DNA of 64,000 nt from Thalassospira sp. MCCC 1A01428 (lineage in GTDB: Bacteria; Pseudomonadota; Alphaproteobacteria; Rhodospirillales; Thalassospiraceae): positions 40,355 to 104,354 of the forward strand of contig NZ_JFJZ01000014.1 of the NCBI RefSeq assembly GCF_002115825.1, read 5' to 3'. The translations under genes were made by a program, and so were the position numbers. Positions 9,399 through 18,343 of this stretch are shown here, piece by piece. The notes beneath the pieces were generated by a model, which saw nothing but the letters and a program-made list of their open reading frames with translations, was not told the origin of the DNA and did not search any database. Position 1 is the stretch's first letter, and each line of letters opens with the position of its first letter.

Positions 9399-10064
9399 TT
9401 GTCGTCACAACCCAGATATCTGTTTCATCATATCCATAAATGCGGCGGCAACAGTTTGCGCATCGCCTTTGCCAGGTGGTTTCTAATCACTTATGATTAC
9501 CGGCAACGCAGCCCGACACCGGAAAATGAACAAAGCCCCGCCGATTTTGCCAAAGCTGGAATTGATCGTTCAAAATTACGCAATAATGCTTTGATTTGTG
9601 GGCATTTTGATACCGAAGGTGCCTATTTATGGCAGCGATATAGCGAAGTTTATAACGATGGCACAAGGCTGATTACATTTCTGCGCCATCCGCTGGAACG
9701 TGCCATTTCACATTACTTTTTTGGTACAAAAACCGGATATCTGCCCATCACCGAAAACAGCCTGACAGATTTTTTACTGGCCTGTCACAATCCGATGGCC
9801 GGCCTGTTATCGCCGAACCCTAAAAATGCAGCAGACATTCTTGCCCCTTACTGGTTTGTCGGAACCCTGGAAAACGCAAATGAAGATCTGTTGCGTTTAG
9901 CAAAAATGATGGCGCAACCCGACGATATATTGCCCCTTACCCACGTCAACCATACTGGCCGACCGGCATATGATCTGCCAAATGATGTAATTGCGACATT
10001 TAATGCCAATAATGCGCTTGATTTTGCCTTGTATAACCAGGCCAGAAATTTCAGCACCCCATAA
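9399..10064 (+). CDS. Sulfotransferase family protein
   Basis: A 221-residue protein with both PAPS-binding signatures of the sulfotransferase superfamily: the 5'-phosphosulfate loop HIHKCGGNSL at 11-20 and the 3'-phosphate motif FLRHPLERAISHY around 94-106. This layout fits Sulfotransfer_2-type enzymes that sulfate carbohydrates or similar acceptors. The start is a TTG at 9399 preceded by AGGGG at a five-base spacing; no ATG near it fits. It has no signal peptide. It lies alone on the plus strand between two iron-binding protein paralogues on the minus strand, and its codon usage looks more AT-rich than theirs. The acceptor is unknown; sulfation of a surface glycan is possible given the many glycosyltransferases in the window. 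Confidence 0.78.
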   Translation: MSSQPRYLFHHIHKCGGNSLRIAFARWFLITYDYRQRSPTPENEQSPADFAKAGIDRSKLRNNALICGHFDTEGAYLWQRYSEVYNDGTRLITFLRHPLERAISHYFFGTKTGYLPITENSLTDFLLACHNPMAGLLSPNPKNAADILAPYWFVGTLENANEDLLRLAKMMAQPDDILPLTHVNHTGRPAYDLPNDVIATFNANNALDFALYNQARNFSTP

Positions 10065-10093
10065 AAAAGGGGGAGCACAATGTGCCACCCCTT
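10063..10093 (-). terminator. Intrinsic terminator of fbpA paralogue 2
   Basis: Read on the minus strand: AAGGGG, an internal mismatch, GCAC-loop-GTGC, then CCCCTT followed by a run of T (A run at 10063-10068 on the plus strand). It lies between the convergent stops at 10064 and 10129 and fits termination of the minus-strand gene; on the plus strand it may also help end the sulfotransferase transcript. Confidence 0.75.
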
Positions 10094-10128
10094 CATCAAA
10101 GCAGTATCCGAAACTGTTTTAAAACTGC

Positions 10129-11145
10129 CTATTCGTTATAACCAACCTGATCAACCATCTTGATCGCGTCGGCGCGCAAGCGGGCGATTTCGGTTAACGG
10201 CAATTGGTCGGCCTTGAACGTGCCCCAGGATTTAACATTTTCGGCCCATTCAACACCGGGTTTGACCGGATATTCGTAATTCACCTCGGCGTATATTTTT
10301 TGCGCCTCATCACTGACCAGAAACTCCATCAATTTGACCGCATTTTCACGATGCGGCGCCCCCTTGATCAGCGTCATGCCCGAAATATTCATCGACATGC
10401 CACGGTCATCCTGATTGGGGAAAACAATGTTGACAGCCTCGGCCCAGCTGCGCTGTTGCGGATCATCCAACATCTTGCCGTAATAATAGGTATTGCCAAT
10501 GGCGATATCACATTCGCCTTCCTTGATCGCCTTAACCTGGCCCCGATCATTGCCCTGCGGTTTGCGCGCCAGGTTGGCTTTTAAGCCTTCCAGCCATGTT
10601 TTGGCATCCTGTTCGCCATGATGGGCAATCATGGAGGCAAACAGGGCGATATTGTAGTCATGCGTGCCAGACCGGGTGCAAACCCGCCCTTCCCATTTGG
10701 CATCAGCCAGATCTTCGTAGCGGGTAATTTCACCCGCACCCACACGATCTTTCGACGCATAAATCGCCCGTCCGCGCTGGGTCAGGGCAAACCAGTGTCC
10801 TGCCTCATCGCGCAAATGGGCCGGGATGCTATTGGTCAACACGTCACTGTCCACCACATCAGTCACACCGGCATCAACTGCCTGCTGGATCCGGCTAATA
10901 TCAACCGTCATCAGGACATCGGCGGGGCTGTTCACACCTTCCTGTTTGATGCGTTCAACCAGCCCCTTTTCAGCGAAAATCACATTAACCTTGATACCGG
11001 TCTGGTCGGTAAATTTTTTAAACAAGGGTTCAACCAGAAAAGCCTGTCGTAGCGAATACACATTCACTTCCTGCGCCGATGCCGCTGTGGCACCCAAAAC
11101 CGCCGACCCGATTGCCAGTCCGCCAATGATTGTTGCGAATTTCAT
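10129..11145 (-). CDS. Periplasmic iron(III)-binding protein, paralogue 2
   Basis: A 338-residue FbpA-family ferric-iron-binding protein, very similar along its whole length to the product of 8114-9127 (for instance QEVNVYSLRQ at the mature N-terminus, the tyrosine cluster GNTYYYGKMLDD and the YEYPVKPGV near the end). A signal peptide covers about residues 1-24 (cleavage after ASA). The start at 11145 has AAGGA eight bases upstream; a GTG at 11151 lies too close to this site. It has its own terminator and no permease or ATPase next to it, so it probably feeds the permease encoded at 6363-8099 or serves under other conditions. Confidence 0.92.
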   Translation of the reverse strand: MKFATIIGGLAIGSAVLGATAASAQEVNVYSLRQAFLVEPLFKKFTDQTGIKVNVIFAEKGLVERIKQEGVNSPADVLMTVDISRIQQAVDAGVTDVVDSDVLTNSIPAHLRDEAGHWFALTQRGRAIYASKDRVGAGEITRYEDLADAKWEGRVCTRSGTHDYNIALFASMIAHHGEQDAKTWLEGLKANLARKPQGNDRGQVKAIKEGECDIAIGNTYYYGKMLDDPQQRSWAEAVNIVFPNQDDRGMSMNISGMTLIKGAPHRENAVKLMEFLVSDEAQKIYAEVNYEYPVKPGVEWAENVKSWGTFKADQLPLTEIARLRADAIKMVDQVGYNE

Positions 11146-11190
11146 CCACACGTTCCTTCAGGGTTTATAGGGTATCCAGATTGGTTGATA

Positions 11191-11207
11191 TTGCGAATAA
11201 CTTGCAA
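11191..11207 (-). promoter_or_regulatory. Possible iron-responsive operator upstream of fbpA paralogue 2
   Basis: A 17-base imperfect palindrome with TTGC and GCAA ends (TTGCGAATAACTTGCAA) lies 46 bases upstream of the fbpA start. Alphaproteobacterial Fur/Mur/Irr sites often have TGC-N-GCA outer arms. This is a context-based guess. Confidence 0.25.
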
Positions 11208-11349
11208 ACTCAAAATCAGATACCGCAAAACCCGGCGCGGGTTCAATTACAAAACCCGCGAAACAACTGCCCGTGTGAAACGCTTCACGTTAGTGAATTT
11301 TTAGCCGTTGCAGTTTTTAAAACCCATTCCGCCGCAGCAGTTTTTTCCA

Positions 11350-12189
11350 TTACAAAACGTTAAAGGACCCGGCACTTGATGTGCGCCATGCCTCCAGAAA
11401 CTCGGCATAGGCCGGAATGTCGCCTGCCCGTTCTTCCAGCCACGCCACAGTCAGATTAATGGCATGATTATACCCGTCATGGTCCGAAAGCCCGGTATGA
11501 AGAACATAACGCAAATAAAGCAGATAGGTGTTTAGCACATCGGTTTCACAATAGCGGCGAATGCCGTCAATTTCGCCAGCATCATACATATCGGAAACCT
11601 TGCTGCCATCGACCCCGGTTTTGCCGGGTAAATCCAGGGCAGCACAAACCTCGTTCATTTTAGTACGCGCCGAGGCCCCGTAATCAGATAAAACCTCGGC
11701 CAGGTCACAATGCCAGTTGGGCGCATAGCGCGAGGTGTAATTTTCCCATTTATTTGCCGCCTGATGCAGCCATCGCGCCGAAACACCGTGTTTCATCGCC
11801 CTGTATTTCAGCACCGGCAAGTCAAACCCGCGCCCGTTAAAACTAACCAGGCGGGGATGCAGTTTACCGCAATAGGAAAAGAAACCCGCAACCAGATCTT
11901 TTTCCTCGCTGGTCAAATCCCCACCGGATCGCAATTCCTCGATCTCGTAGGTTTCCAGGTTACCGTCGCGCTGAATGGTGGCCCGCAAAAAACTGATCGC
12001 AACGACCTTGTGAAAGGGCTGACGTGGAAATCCGTTACGCCCGCTTGTAATATCGAGATGATACTGTTCCAGCATTTGCCGGCCCGTTTCCGGGTCCGGC
12101 GCGGTTTCGCCGGTTAATTGCGGCAAAACATCAATATCGGGAACGGTTTCAATATCAAAAACAAACAGGCTGTCATGCATGGGGCGCAT
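11350..12189 (-). CDS. 3'-5' exonuclease of the DEDD superfamily (PolB-exonuclease-like)
   Basis: A 279-residue protein related to the proofreading exonuclease domain of family-B DNA polymerases. The three DEDD motifs are visible: VFDIETVPD with Asp12 and Glu14, SFNGRGFDLPVL with Asp123, and RYCETDVLNTYLLY with Asp217. These residues bind two metal ions that cleave nucleotides from DNA or RNA 3' ends. No polymerase domain is present, so it is a stand-alone exonuclease; its cellular role is unknown. The start at 12189 lacks a clear ribosome-binding site; an ATG at 12180 is equally possible. It is transcribed away from the osmoprotectant genes. Confidence 0.85.
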   Translation of the reverse strand: MRPMHDSLFVFDIETVPDIDVLPQLTGETAPDPETGRQMLEQYHLDITSGRNGFPRQPFHKVVAISFLRATIQRDGNLETYEIEELRSGGDLTSEEKDLVAGFFSYCGKLHPRLVSFNGRGFDLPVLKYRAMKHGVSARWLHQAANKWENYTSRYAPNWHCDLAEVLSDYGASARTKMNEVCAALDLPGKTGVDGSKVSDMYDAGEIDGIRRYCETDVLNTYLLYLRYVLHTGLSDHDGYNHAINLTVAWLEERAGDIPAYAEFLEAWRTSSAGSFNVL

Positions 12190-12530
12190 CCGGGTTATCT
12201 GATTGGCAGGCAGGTCTGCCCACCATATACCCGATACAACCCGAATTAACAGGGCCGATCACGCCATCCTTCCTTCCCTGTCAGGCAGAAACACCTGTTT
12301 ATCGGGGTGGCATTACAACCTACTGACATATCCTGTCATTTTATAACCGATCAAAGGTTGCGCAAAACCGGACAGGGCGGCTAAACTTTTTGCCATGACT
12401 GTATCAGGCGGTATTTCGACCAAGCCACAGAACCGGGACGGAACCAAATCCGATCTGGTTCGTATAGTGAGAAGTCGGAATGCACATGGTGCGCTTTCGG
12501 ACTGTTGTCGACGTCGAAGGAACAAAAACG
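12190..12530. other. Divergent promoter region, exonuclease / binding protein
   Basis: This 341-base region separates the exonuclease gene from the osmoprotectant-binding protein gene on the other strand. It holds an AAGGA ribosome-binding site before 12531 and an inverted repeat beside a -10-like TATAGT, listed separately. Short open frames on both strands (such as 12313-12525 minus) have no coding character. Nothing else is recognised. Confidence 0.4.
12441..12468 (+). promoter_or_regulatory. Inverted repeat beside a -10-like box, upstream of binding protein gene
   Basis: GAACCA and TGGTTC form a 6-bp inverted repeat with a nine-base spacer (12441-12461), directly followed by TATAGT at 12463-12468. 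No good -35 element precedes it. The position, 63 bases before the start codon, is right for a regulated promoter. Confidence 0.25.
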
Positions 12531-13571
12531 ATGAAATTCCTGCCCGCCGGAGCCGCAGCGCTGATGGCCATTGGCCTCGGCCTTTCCTTTCAACTTAACG
12601 CGTCCCCGGCCCACGCCGCAGACGCGTCGTGTGAAATTGACCGCCCGGTGATGTTTGCCGGGCTTAACTATGACAGTGCTCTGTTTCACAACGCTGTCGC
12701 CCGTTACATCATTGAAAAAGGTTATGGTTGCCAAACCGATGCGCTGCCTGGCGAAACCATCCCGCTTTTGACCGGCACAGGTAAAGGTGACATTGATGTC
12801 GTCATGGAAATCTGGCGTGACAATGTTGCCGATGCCTGGAAAAAAGCAGAGGCAGCGGGCACCGTTAAACAGATTGGCGTTAATTTTGACGATGCTGTCG
12901 AAGGCTGGTTTGTGCCCAGCTTTGTCATCAAGGGTGACAAGGAGCGCGGGATAGAACCGATGGCTCCGGACCTTAAATCGGTATCAGATCTGCCCAAATA
13001 CACCAAACTGTTTGAAGATGCAGAAGAACCCGGCAAAGGTCGTTTTTATAACTGCCCATCGGGTTGGGTTTGCGAAAAGGTCAATACCAACAAGCTAAAG
13101 GCCTATGGCCTGGATGACAGTTTCACCAACTTCCGCCCCGGCACTGGCGCCGCCCTTTCGGCAGCGATTGCATCAGCCAACAAACGCGCACAGCCGATCC
13201 TGTTTTATTACTGGGGACCAACCTGGGTTATGGGCCTGTATGACAGCGTAAAGCTGGAAGAACCGGCTTATAACAAGGAAATTTTCGACAAACTGAAAGA
13301 CGGCAGCGATACCAGCCGGGCAACGGCCTATCCGCAAAGCACCGTCACGGTCGGCGTGAATACCGGTTTCATGAAATCGGCCCCGAAACTGACGGAATTT
13401 TTGTCGCATTATCACACCAGCAGCGCATTGGTGTCGGAAATGCTGGCATATATGCAGGATGAAGGGGAAAAACCCGAAGGTGCCGCCGAGCATTTCCTGA
13501 AGGAAAAACAGGATATCTGGACCAAATGGGTGCCAGAAGATGTTGCTGAACGGGTAAAAGACAGCTTGTAA
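12531..13571 (+). CDS. Glycine betaine/proline-type ABC substrate-binding protein (orphan)
   Basis: A 346-residue periplasmic binding protein of the OpuAC/ProX group, which binds quaternary ammonium osmoprotectants in an aromatic cage. A signal peptide ends around residue 30 (SPAHA). Mature features include PVMFAGLNYDSALF, the DVVMEIWRDN segment with a cage-type Trp, and paired cysteines (CPSGWVC and the N-terminal CEI region). The start at 12531 has AAGGA nine bases upstream. It is monocistronic, bounded by a terminator at 13614, and lies next to the regulator and the proVWX-type operon. It differs clearly in sequence from the binding protein at 16849, so it may bind another ligand or serve the permease-ATPase pair at 21057-22954. 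Confidence 0.85.
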   Translation: MKFLPAGAAALMAIGLGLSFQLNASPAHAADASCEIDRPVMFAGLNYDSALFHNAVARYIIEKGYGCQTDALPGETIPLLTGTGKGDIDVVMEIWRDNVADAWKKAEAAGTVKQIGVNFDDAVEGWFVPSFVIKGDKERGIEPMAPDLKSVSDLPKYTKLFEDAEEPGKGRFYNCPSGWVCEKVNTNKLKAYGLDDSFTNFRPGTGAALSAAIASANKRAQPILFYYWGPTWVMGLYDSVKLEEPAYNKEIFDKLKDGSDTSRATAYPQSTVTVGVNTGFMKSAPKLTEFLSHYHTSSALVSEMLAYMQDEGEKPEGAAEHFLKEKQDIWTKWVPEDVAERVKDSL

Positions 13572-13613
13572 AATTTACGAGCCAAGCGGCTATGGCCGGT
13601 AATCTATACAATC

Positions 13614-13641
13614 GGGGCAGTCTCAGGCTGCCCCCTTTTTT
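13614..13641 (+). terminator. Intrinsic terminator of the orphan binding protein gene
   Basis: A 7-bp GC-rich stem (GGGGCAG / CTGCCCC) with a seven-base loop is followed by C and then six T residues, 43 bases after the stop codon. Confidence 0.85.
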
Positions 13642-13731
13642 ATGTCTTGTCCTATGCGTATTATTTGAACCGTCATTCGTAAAAACATTCAATTCCCCTG
13701 TCGGGGCTTGTCACTGCCAGCATACAACGAC

Positions 13732-14235
13732 TTATGACGATAACGTTGAATGCCCATGTCCCCGCCGGGTGGGTGGACGCGGATCAACCTCGTCTCCCTC
13801 CATTAGCATGGCTATTTTCTTTAGGGATGTAACAATACGTCCGCGTTCGGTATCTTTTAATTCTTCAAAACGGTCCATGAAATCGTCGTCAAGCAAGGGC
13901 GGTGTATTGCGAATCATGTCCGCGCCCTTTTTGGTCAGGCAGCTATTAACCACGCGCTTGTCGGTAATATTGCGGGTGCGGCGGACAAAGTCGCGCTCCT
14001 CCAACCGGTTCAAAATTGTCGTTACTGTTGCCTGACTTAACGACACATGACGCGAAATTTCCTTAACCGTAACTTCGCCAAGTTCCTCAATTGCAAGCAG
14101 AACCACCAATTGCGGCACCGTTAGGCCACAAACCTTCATCACCTGTTTTGAATGCAGGTCCGATGCGCGAATAATTTGGCGCAACGCCACCAGCACATCA
14201 AGAGAATCGCGTCTTTTTTGCTGTTCAGACGTCAT
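13732..14235 (-). CDS. MarR-family regulator, EctR/CosR-like
   Basis: A 167-residue winged-helix regulator. The N-terminal helix region ALRQIIRASDLHSKQVMKVC and GLTVPQLVVLLAI, then the recognition part EISRHVSLSQATVTTILNRL and the wing RRTRNITDKRVV, resemble EctR/CosR proteins, which repress compatible-solute genes at low salinity. It is divergent from the osmoprotectant operon starting at 14461, and palindromic sites in the shared spacer (14277-14305) are likely operators. The ATG at 14235 is preferred to a TTG at 14250, which has no proper ribosome-binding site. The MarR family is certain; the EctR/CosR role is inferred from sequence flavour and neighbours. Confidence 0.85.
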   Translation of the reverse strand: MTSEQQKRRDSLDVLVALRQIIRASDLHSKQVMKVCGLTVPQLVVLLAIEELGEVTVKEISRHVSLSQATVTTILNRLEERDFVRRTRNITDKRVVNSCLTKKGADMIRNTPPLLDDDFMDRFEELKDTERGRIVTSLKKIAMLMEGDEVDPRPPTRRGHGHSTLSS

Positions 14236-14276
14236 TTGGCCGTTTCCCAATCCTTAAATCCGCCGTCAACCTAGCT

Positions 14277-14305
14277 CAAATTTAATTTGACATCAAATGT
14301 TTTGA
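14277..14305. promoter_or_regulatory. Palindromic operator candidates for the MarR regulator
   Basis: Two perfect inverted repeats follow each other: CAAATT-T-AATTTG at 14277-14289 and TCAAA-TGT-TTTGA at 14293-14305. Both overlap the promoter proposed at 14287-14315. AT-rich palindromes of this size in a divergent MarR-target spacer are typical repressor sites. Confidence 0.5.
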
Positions 14306-14315
14306 ATTGTAACTA
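14287..14315 (+). promoter_or_regulatory. Sigma-70-type promoter of the osmoprotectant operon
   Basis: A perfect TTGACA at 14287-14292 is followed after 17 bases by TAACTA at 14310-14315. It points toward the ATPase gene at 14461, leaving a leader of about 140 bases. Confidence 0.5.
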
Positions 14316-14460
14316 TCTTGGCAGAATATGTGACGGTACTTGGGGAAGTAATCGTACTGGCCACGAAATCAAAGGCCAGCTAACCACAAAACGAACAGCT
14401 GAACTGCCCGCCTAAAACCGGGTAGATTTATGCGGTTTGCCAAAAAACCGACAAGGGACC

Positions 14461-15666
14461 ATGACCGATAAAATCGTTGTAAAAGACCTCTATAAAGTCT
14501 TTGGCGACCAGCCGGACCAAGCCATGAAAATGGTGCGCGACGGGATCGACAAAGCCGAGATTTTCGAAAAAACCGGCCAGACAGTTGGCGTTTGCGGTGC
14601 AAACTTCACGGTTCGCGAGGGTGAAATTTTTGTTGTCATGGGGCTGTCGGGCTCCGGCAAATCCACCCTCGTCCGATTATTGAACCGGCTGATCGAACCC
14701 ACAGCAGGCCAGGTTCTGTATGATGGCGTCGACATTGCGGCAATGAATGCGCAGGAATTAATGAATTTGCGACGCCGCGATATGTCGATGGTGTTTCAGT
14801 CCTTTGCCCTGATGCCACATTTATCGGTTGTAGATAATGCGGCTTTCGGCCTTGAACTGGCCGGTGTCGAACTTGAAGAACGTCAAAAACGGGCGCTCAA
14901 CGCCCTTGAACAGGTTGGCTTGCACGCCCAGGCCAGTTCCTATCCCGACGAACTTTCAGGTGGCATGCAGCAGCGCGTCGGCCTCGCCCGTGCCCTTGCC
15001 AATGACCCGTCTGTCATGTTGATGGACGAAGCCTTTTCCGCACTGGACCCGCTTATTCGTGCCGAAATGCAGGATGAACTGCTGATTTTGCAGCGCGAAC
15101 ACAAACGCACCATCATTTTCATTTCGCACGACCTTGATGAAGCCATGCGCATCGGTGATCGCATTGCGATCATGGAAGGCGGTATTGTGGTGCAGGTCGG
15201 CACACCTGAAGAAATTCTCAATAACCCGGCCAACGATTATGTCAAATCGTTCTTCCGCGGGGTGGATGTTTCAACCATCCTTTCGGCCAGGGATATTGTT
15301 TCAAAACGCGAAACCACCGTGATCGAGCGCGAGGGCGTCGGCCTTAAAACGGCCCAGCGTCGCCTTGAAACCGAAAACCGCGAATTTGGCTATATCGTTG
15401 GTCAAAATATGGAATTCCACGGCGTCATTTCACAAGAAAGCGTTGAACGTGCCATCAAAGCCGGGGCTGACAAGCTGTCGGCGGCGTTCCTTGCCAATAT
15501 CGAAGCCGTTAATGAAGATACCCAGCTTTCCGACCTGATCGGAACCGTTGCCCATGCCCCGTGCGGGGTGCCCATTGTGACAGACGCCGGAAAATATACC
15601 GGTGTGATCCGCAAGGCAAAATTGCTGGCAACGCTCGACCCGGAAGGAGATTTGACCAATGGCTGA
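14461..15666 (+). CDS. proV: Osmoprotectant ABC transporter ATPase (ProV/OpuAA type)
   Basis: A 401-residue cytoplasmic ATPase that powers glycine betaine or proline betaine uptake. Walker [10 protein letters not shown] is at 61-69, the Q-loop Gln at about 113, the signature LSGGMQQR at 165-172, Walker [13 protein letters not shown] at 185-196 and the switch ISHDLDEA follows. The N-terminal extension before Walker A and a C-terminal CBS-like region (about 275-400) are typical of ProV and mark it as an osmosensing-type importer ATPase. The ATG at 14461 follows an AGGG at short spacing; a TTG at 14437 is less likely. Its stop overlaps the permease start by eight bases. It is first of three genes under the promoter at 14287. 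Confidence 0.93.
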   Translation: MTDKIVVKDLYKVFGDQPDQAMKMVRDGIDKAEIFEKTGQTVGVCGANFTVREGEIFVVMGLSGSGKSTLVRLLNRLIEPTAGQVLYDGVDIAAMNAQELMNLRRRDMSMVFQSFALMPHLSVVDNAAFGLELAGVELEERQKRALNALEQVGLHAQASSYPDELSGGMQQRVGLARALANDPSVMLMDEAFSALDPLIRAEMQDELLILQREHKRTIIFISHDLDEAMRIGDRIAIMEGGIVVQVGTPEEILNNPANDYVKSFFRGVDVSTILSARDIVSKRETTVIEREGVGLKTAQRRLETENREFGYIVGQNMEFHGVISQESVERAIKAGADKLSAAFLANIEAVNEDTQLSDLIGTVAHAPCGVPIVTDAGKYTGVIRKAKLLATLDPEGDLTNG

Positions 15667-16786
15667 TAACAGTAATCCCTGGGCAAGCAGCGGCCAATCT
15701 GACGCGGATGCAGCAACCAGCGGTGGCGATGCTGCGGCAAGTGGCGGCGACGCCGCATCCTCTGCTGCATCCAATCCGTGGGGAACCCCCGATGCCTCTG
15801 CTGGCAGCGGCGTTTCCGATACTGCCGGCGACTGGCTGTCAGGCGCAGCACCGGCCCCTGAACACCATTTCAGCATTATCCACCCGTTTCACGATGCCGC
15901 CTTCCCGGTCGATATCTGGGTTAATAATGGCCTTGACTGGATTGTGAATAACTTTCGCAGTTTCTTTCAGGCCGTGCGCTGGCCGATTGACGCAGTGTTG
16001 ACCGGGGTTCAAACCGGTTTGCAAGCGACCCCGGCCCTGATCGTGATCGTCATTATGGCATTGCTGGCCTGGCAGGTCGCCGGGCGCAAACTGGCGATTG
16101 GTACGTTCGTGTCGCTGATCGCAATCGGCCTGATCGGCGCATGGTCCGAAGCGATGATTACGCTGGCGCTGGTGATTACGTCGGTTTTGTTCTGTGTTGT
16201 CCTTGGCCTACCCACCGGTATCTGGCTGGCACGCAATGAAAAAGCATCGCGCATAACACGCCCCGTTCTGGATGCCATGCAAACCACCCCGGCATTTGTC
16301 TATCTGGTGCCGATTGTGATGTTATTCGGGATTGGCAATGTGCCAGGCGTTGTCGTGACCATTATTTTCGCCCTGCCCCCGCTGATCCGCCTGACCATCC
16401 TTGGCATTCGCCAGGTCCCGGCCGATCTGGTGGAAGCCGCCCGTTCGTTTGGGGCCAGCCCAAAGCAGCTTTTGTTTCGGGTGCAGTTACCCCTTGCCAT
16501 GCCGACCATCATGGCCGGTGTTAACCAGACCCTGATGCTGGCGCTTTCCATGGTTGTGATTGCATCCATGATTGCAGTTGGTGGCCTTGGGCAAATGGTG
16601 CTGCGCGGCATTGGCCGCCTTGATATGGGCCTCGCCACCGTGGGCGGCATCGGCATTGTTTTACTTGCAATTGTATTGGACCGCATGACCCAGGCCCTTG
16701 GTCAGGACATGCGCAGCAAGGGCTCCCGTCACTGGTATGAAACCGGTCCGGTTGGCCTCGTCCGTTCCCTTATGGGCAAGAAATAA
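15659..16786 (+). CDS. proW: Osmoprotectant ABC transporter permease (ProW type)
   Basis: A 375-residue inner-membrane permease of the betaine importer. The EAA motif [20 protein letters not shown] contacts the ATPase, and six to seven hydrophobic segments lie between about residues 115 and 345. The first 65 residues are unusual: a Ser/Ala/Gly/Asp-rich stretch with no hydrophobic part, containing two copies of a Ser-Asn-Pro-Trp motif, which would sit outside the membrane. ProW proteins have long N-terminal tails, but the low complexity here is marked. It overlaps the ATPase gene by eight bases and precedes the binding protein gene. Confidence 0.92.
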   Translation: MADNSNPWASSGQSDADAATSGGDAAASGGDAASSAASNPWGTPDASAGSGVSDTAGDWLSGAAPAPEHHFSIIHPFHDAAFPVDIWVNNGLDWIVNNFRSFFQAVRWPIDAVLTGVQTGLQATPALIVIVIMALLAWQVAGRKLAIGTFVSLIAIGLIGAWSEAMITLALVITSVLFCVVLGLPTGIWLARNEKASRITRPVLDAMQTTPAFVYLVPIVMLFGIGNVPGVVVTIIFALPPLIRLTILGIRQVPADLVEAARSFGASPKQLLFRVQLPLAMPTIMAGVNQTLMLALSMVVIASMIAVGGLGQMVLRGIGRLDMGLATVGGIGIVLLAIVLDRMTQALGQDMRSKGSRHWYETGPVGLVRSLMGKK

Positions 16787-16848
16787 CCGCACAGCGGTTG
16801 CAATAAAGGCTGAATCAACGGCCCAAACCACATAACAAGGAGAAGCCA

Positions 16849-17865
16849 ATGACCATCCTGAAAAAACTCACCGCCGGAGCAGCCATTGCTGTTACCAGCA
16901 GCATGTTGCTGGCAGGAACTGCCTTTGCCGACAATATGAAGCCAGGCGAAGGCGTTGACGTCCAGCCGCTTAAAAGCTCGATCGCGGAAGAAACCTTTCA
17001 GACCGAAATCGTGATGAAAGCCCTGGAAGAACTTGGCTATAACGTCGGGGACATCAAGGAAATTGAATATGCGACCGGTATTGTTGCCATCGCCAATGGC
17101 GACGGCACCTTCATGGCCGATTACTGGGACCCGCTACACGCGGATTTCTATAAAAATGCCGGTGGGTCCGACAAAATCTATCGCGAAGGTGTGTATTCTC
17201 CCGGTGCGCTTCAGGGTTACCTGATCGACAAAAAGACCGCAGAAAAATACAACATCACCAATATCGAACAGCTCAAAGATCCGAAAATCGCCAAGATTTT
17301 CGACATCAATGGCGACGGCAAAGCCGATCTGGCCGGGTGTAATCCGGGCTGGGGCTGTGAAAAAGTCATCGAACATCATCTTGATGCCTATGGTCTGCGC
17401 GATACGGTTACCCACAATCAGGGTTCGTATTCCGCCATCATCGCCGACACCATTACCCGTTACAAACAGGGTGAACCGATCCTGTATTACACCTGGACCC
17501 CGTACTGGGTTTCGGGCGTGCTTGTCCCGGGTAAGGACACCGTATGGCTTCAGGTTCCGTTCTCATCGCTTCCGGGTGAAAACAAGGATGCCGACACAGC
17601 CCTTCCCGATGGCAGCAACTATGGCTTCCAGGTGAATAACCAGCGGATCATTGCCAACAAAAAATGGGCAGATGAGAACCCGGCAGCCGCCAAGCTGTTC
17701 GCCATCATGCAGATTTCGTCCAACGACATCAGTGCTGAAAACACCCTGATGCGCAACGGCGAAAAATCGGCTGAAGACATTGGTCGTCATGCCGATGCGT
17801 GGATCAAAGCCAATCAGAGCAAATTTGACGGCTGGCTGAAAGAAGCCCGCGCTGCGGCCAAATAA
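16849..17865 (+). CDS. proX: Osmoprotectant-binding periplasmic protein (ProX type)
   Basis: A 338-residue periplasmic protein that captures glycine betaine or a related solute for the ProV-ProW importer. A signal peptide covers about residues 1-27 (cleavage after TAFA). The mature protein has the ProX features [18 protein letters not shown], a Cys pair in [12 protein letters not shown], and Trp-rich segments [12 protein letters not shown] that build the ligand cage. AAGGAG lies seven bases before the ATG. It is the last gene of the operon and is followed by a very strong terminator. Confidence 0.93.
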   Translation: MTILKKLTAGAAIAVTSSMLLAGTAFADNMKPGEGVDVQPLKSSIAEETFQTEIVMKALEELGYNVGDIKEIEYATGIVAIANGDGTFMADYWDPLHADFYKNAGGSDKIYREGVYSPGALQGYLIDKKTAEKYNITNIEQLKDPKIAKIFDINGDGKADLAGCNPGWGCEKVIEHHLDAYGLRDTVTHNQGSYSAIIADTITRYKQGEPILYYTWTPYWVSGVLVPGKDTVWLQVPFSSLPGENKDADTALPDGSNYGFQVNNQRIIANKKWADENPAAAKLFAIMQISSNDISAENTLMRNGEKSAEDIGRHADAWIKANQSKFDGWLKEARAAAK

Positions 17866-17906
17866 TTCCGCCGCGTGCGGTCAGAGAAACATCTGATCGC
17901 CAACAT

Positions 17907-17952
17907 AAACAAAACAACCCGCAGGTTTGCTCCTGCGGGTTGTTTTGTTTTT
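17907..17952. terminator. Strong bidirectional terminator after proX
   Basis: A 19-bp perfect stem (17907-17925 and 17932-17950) with a six-base loop carries an A-rich left foot and a T-rich right foot, so it can end transcription from either side. It ends the proVWX-type operon 42 bases after the stop. Confidence 0.92.
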
Positions 17953-18281
17953 CGCCCTATCAAGAATTCGGCAATGACATGTTCTAATAAACAGGAACAA
18001 CATAACCAGGTCCGGCCATCCACAAGAAAGAAATACACGCCCTGTGGCCACACGAAAAAAACATCTGAAATGCATGTGCGCAAGAAGGGCGTGGCCGTTA
18101 CCGGGCTAACGACAAACCGGCTGACGCACCAGCTACACATACCCGTATGGTGCATACATTCCCCATTGGGTAACACTGGTTTCAAGCGTGCAGACCTTTT
18201 TTCAGTTGTATTTGTCTTTTCATTTTTGCGCGTAATCCGAAATCATTTCGAACTTAAATAACGTTCTTCAGCGCAAATTTT

Positions 18282-18310
18282 AAGGCCCGCAATGTCTGAT
18301 TGCGGACCTT
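18282..18310. terminator. Hairpin after the chemoreceptor gene
   Basis: A 12-bp stem with one mismatch or wobble (AAGG-CCGCAAT / ATTGCGG-CCTT) and a five-base loop lies 34 bases beyond the stop at 18344. On the plus strand it is followed by TTTTG, on the minus strand by only a weak T run. Confidence 0.4.
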
Positions 18311-18343
18311 TTGACGTTGTTTGTGTCATCCCTGAAGGCGACC

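Larger units (their letters stand above)
17866..18343. other. Non-coding gap between convergent proX and chemoreceptor genes
   Basis: This 478-base gap contains the proX terminator at its left end and a hairpin at 18282-18310 near the chemoreceptor stop. The middle (about 17955-18280) has short open frames on both strands but no convincing start signals or protein features. Nothing else is recognised. Confidence 0.5.

Noticed and set aside
12313..12525. Short minus-strand frame in the exonuclease/binding-protein spacer
   Set aside because: No start signal and it overlaps the promoter region of the binding-protein gene.
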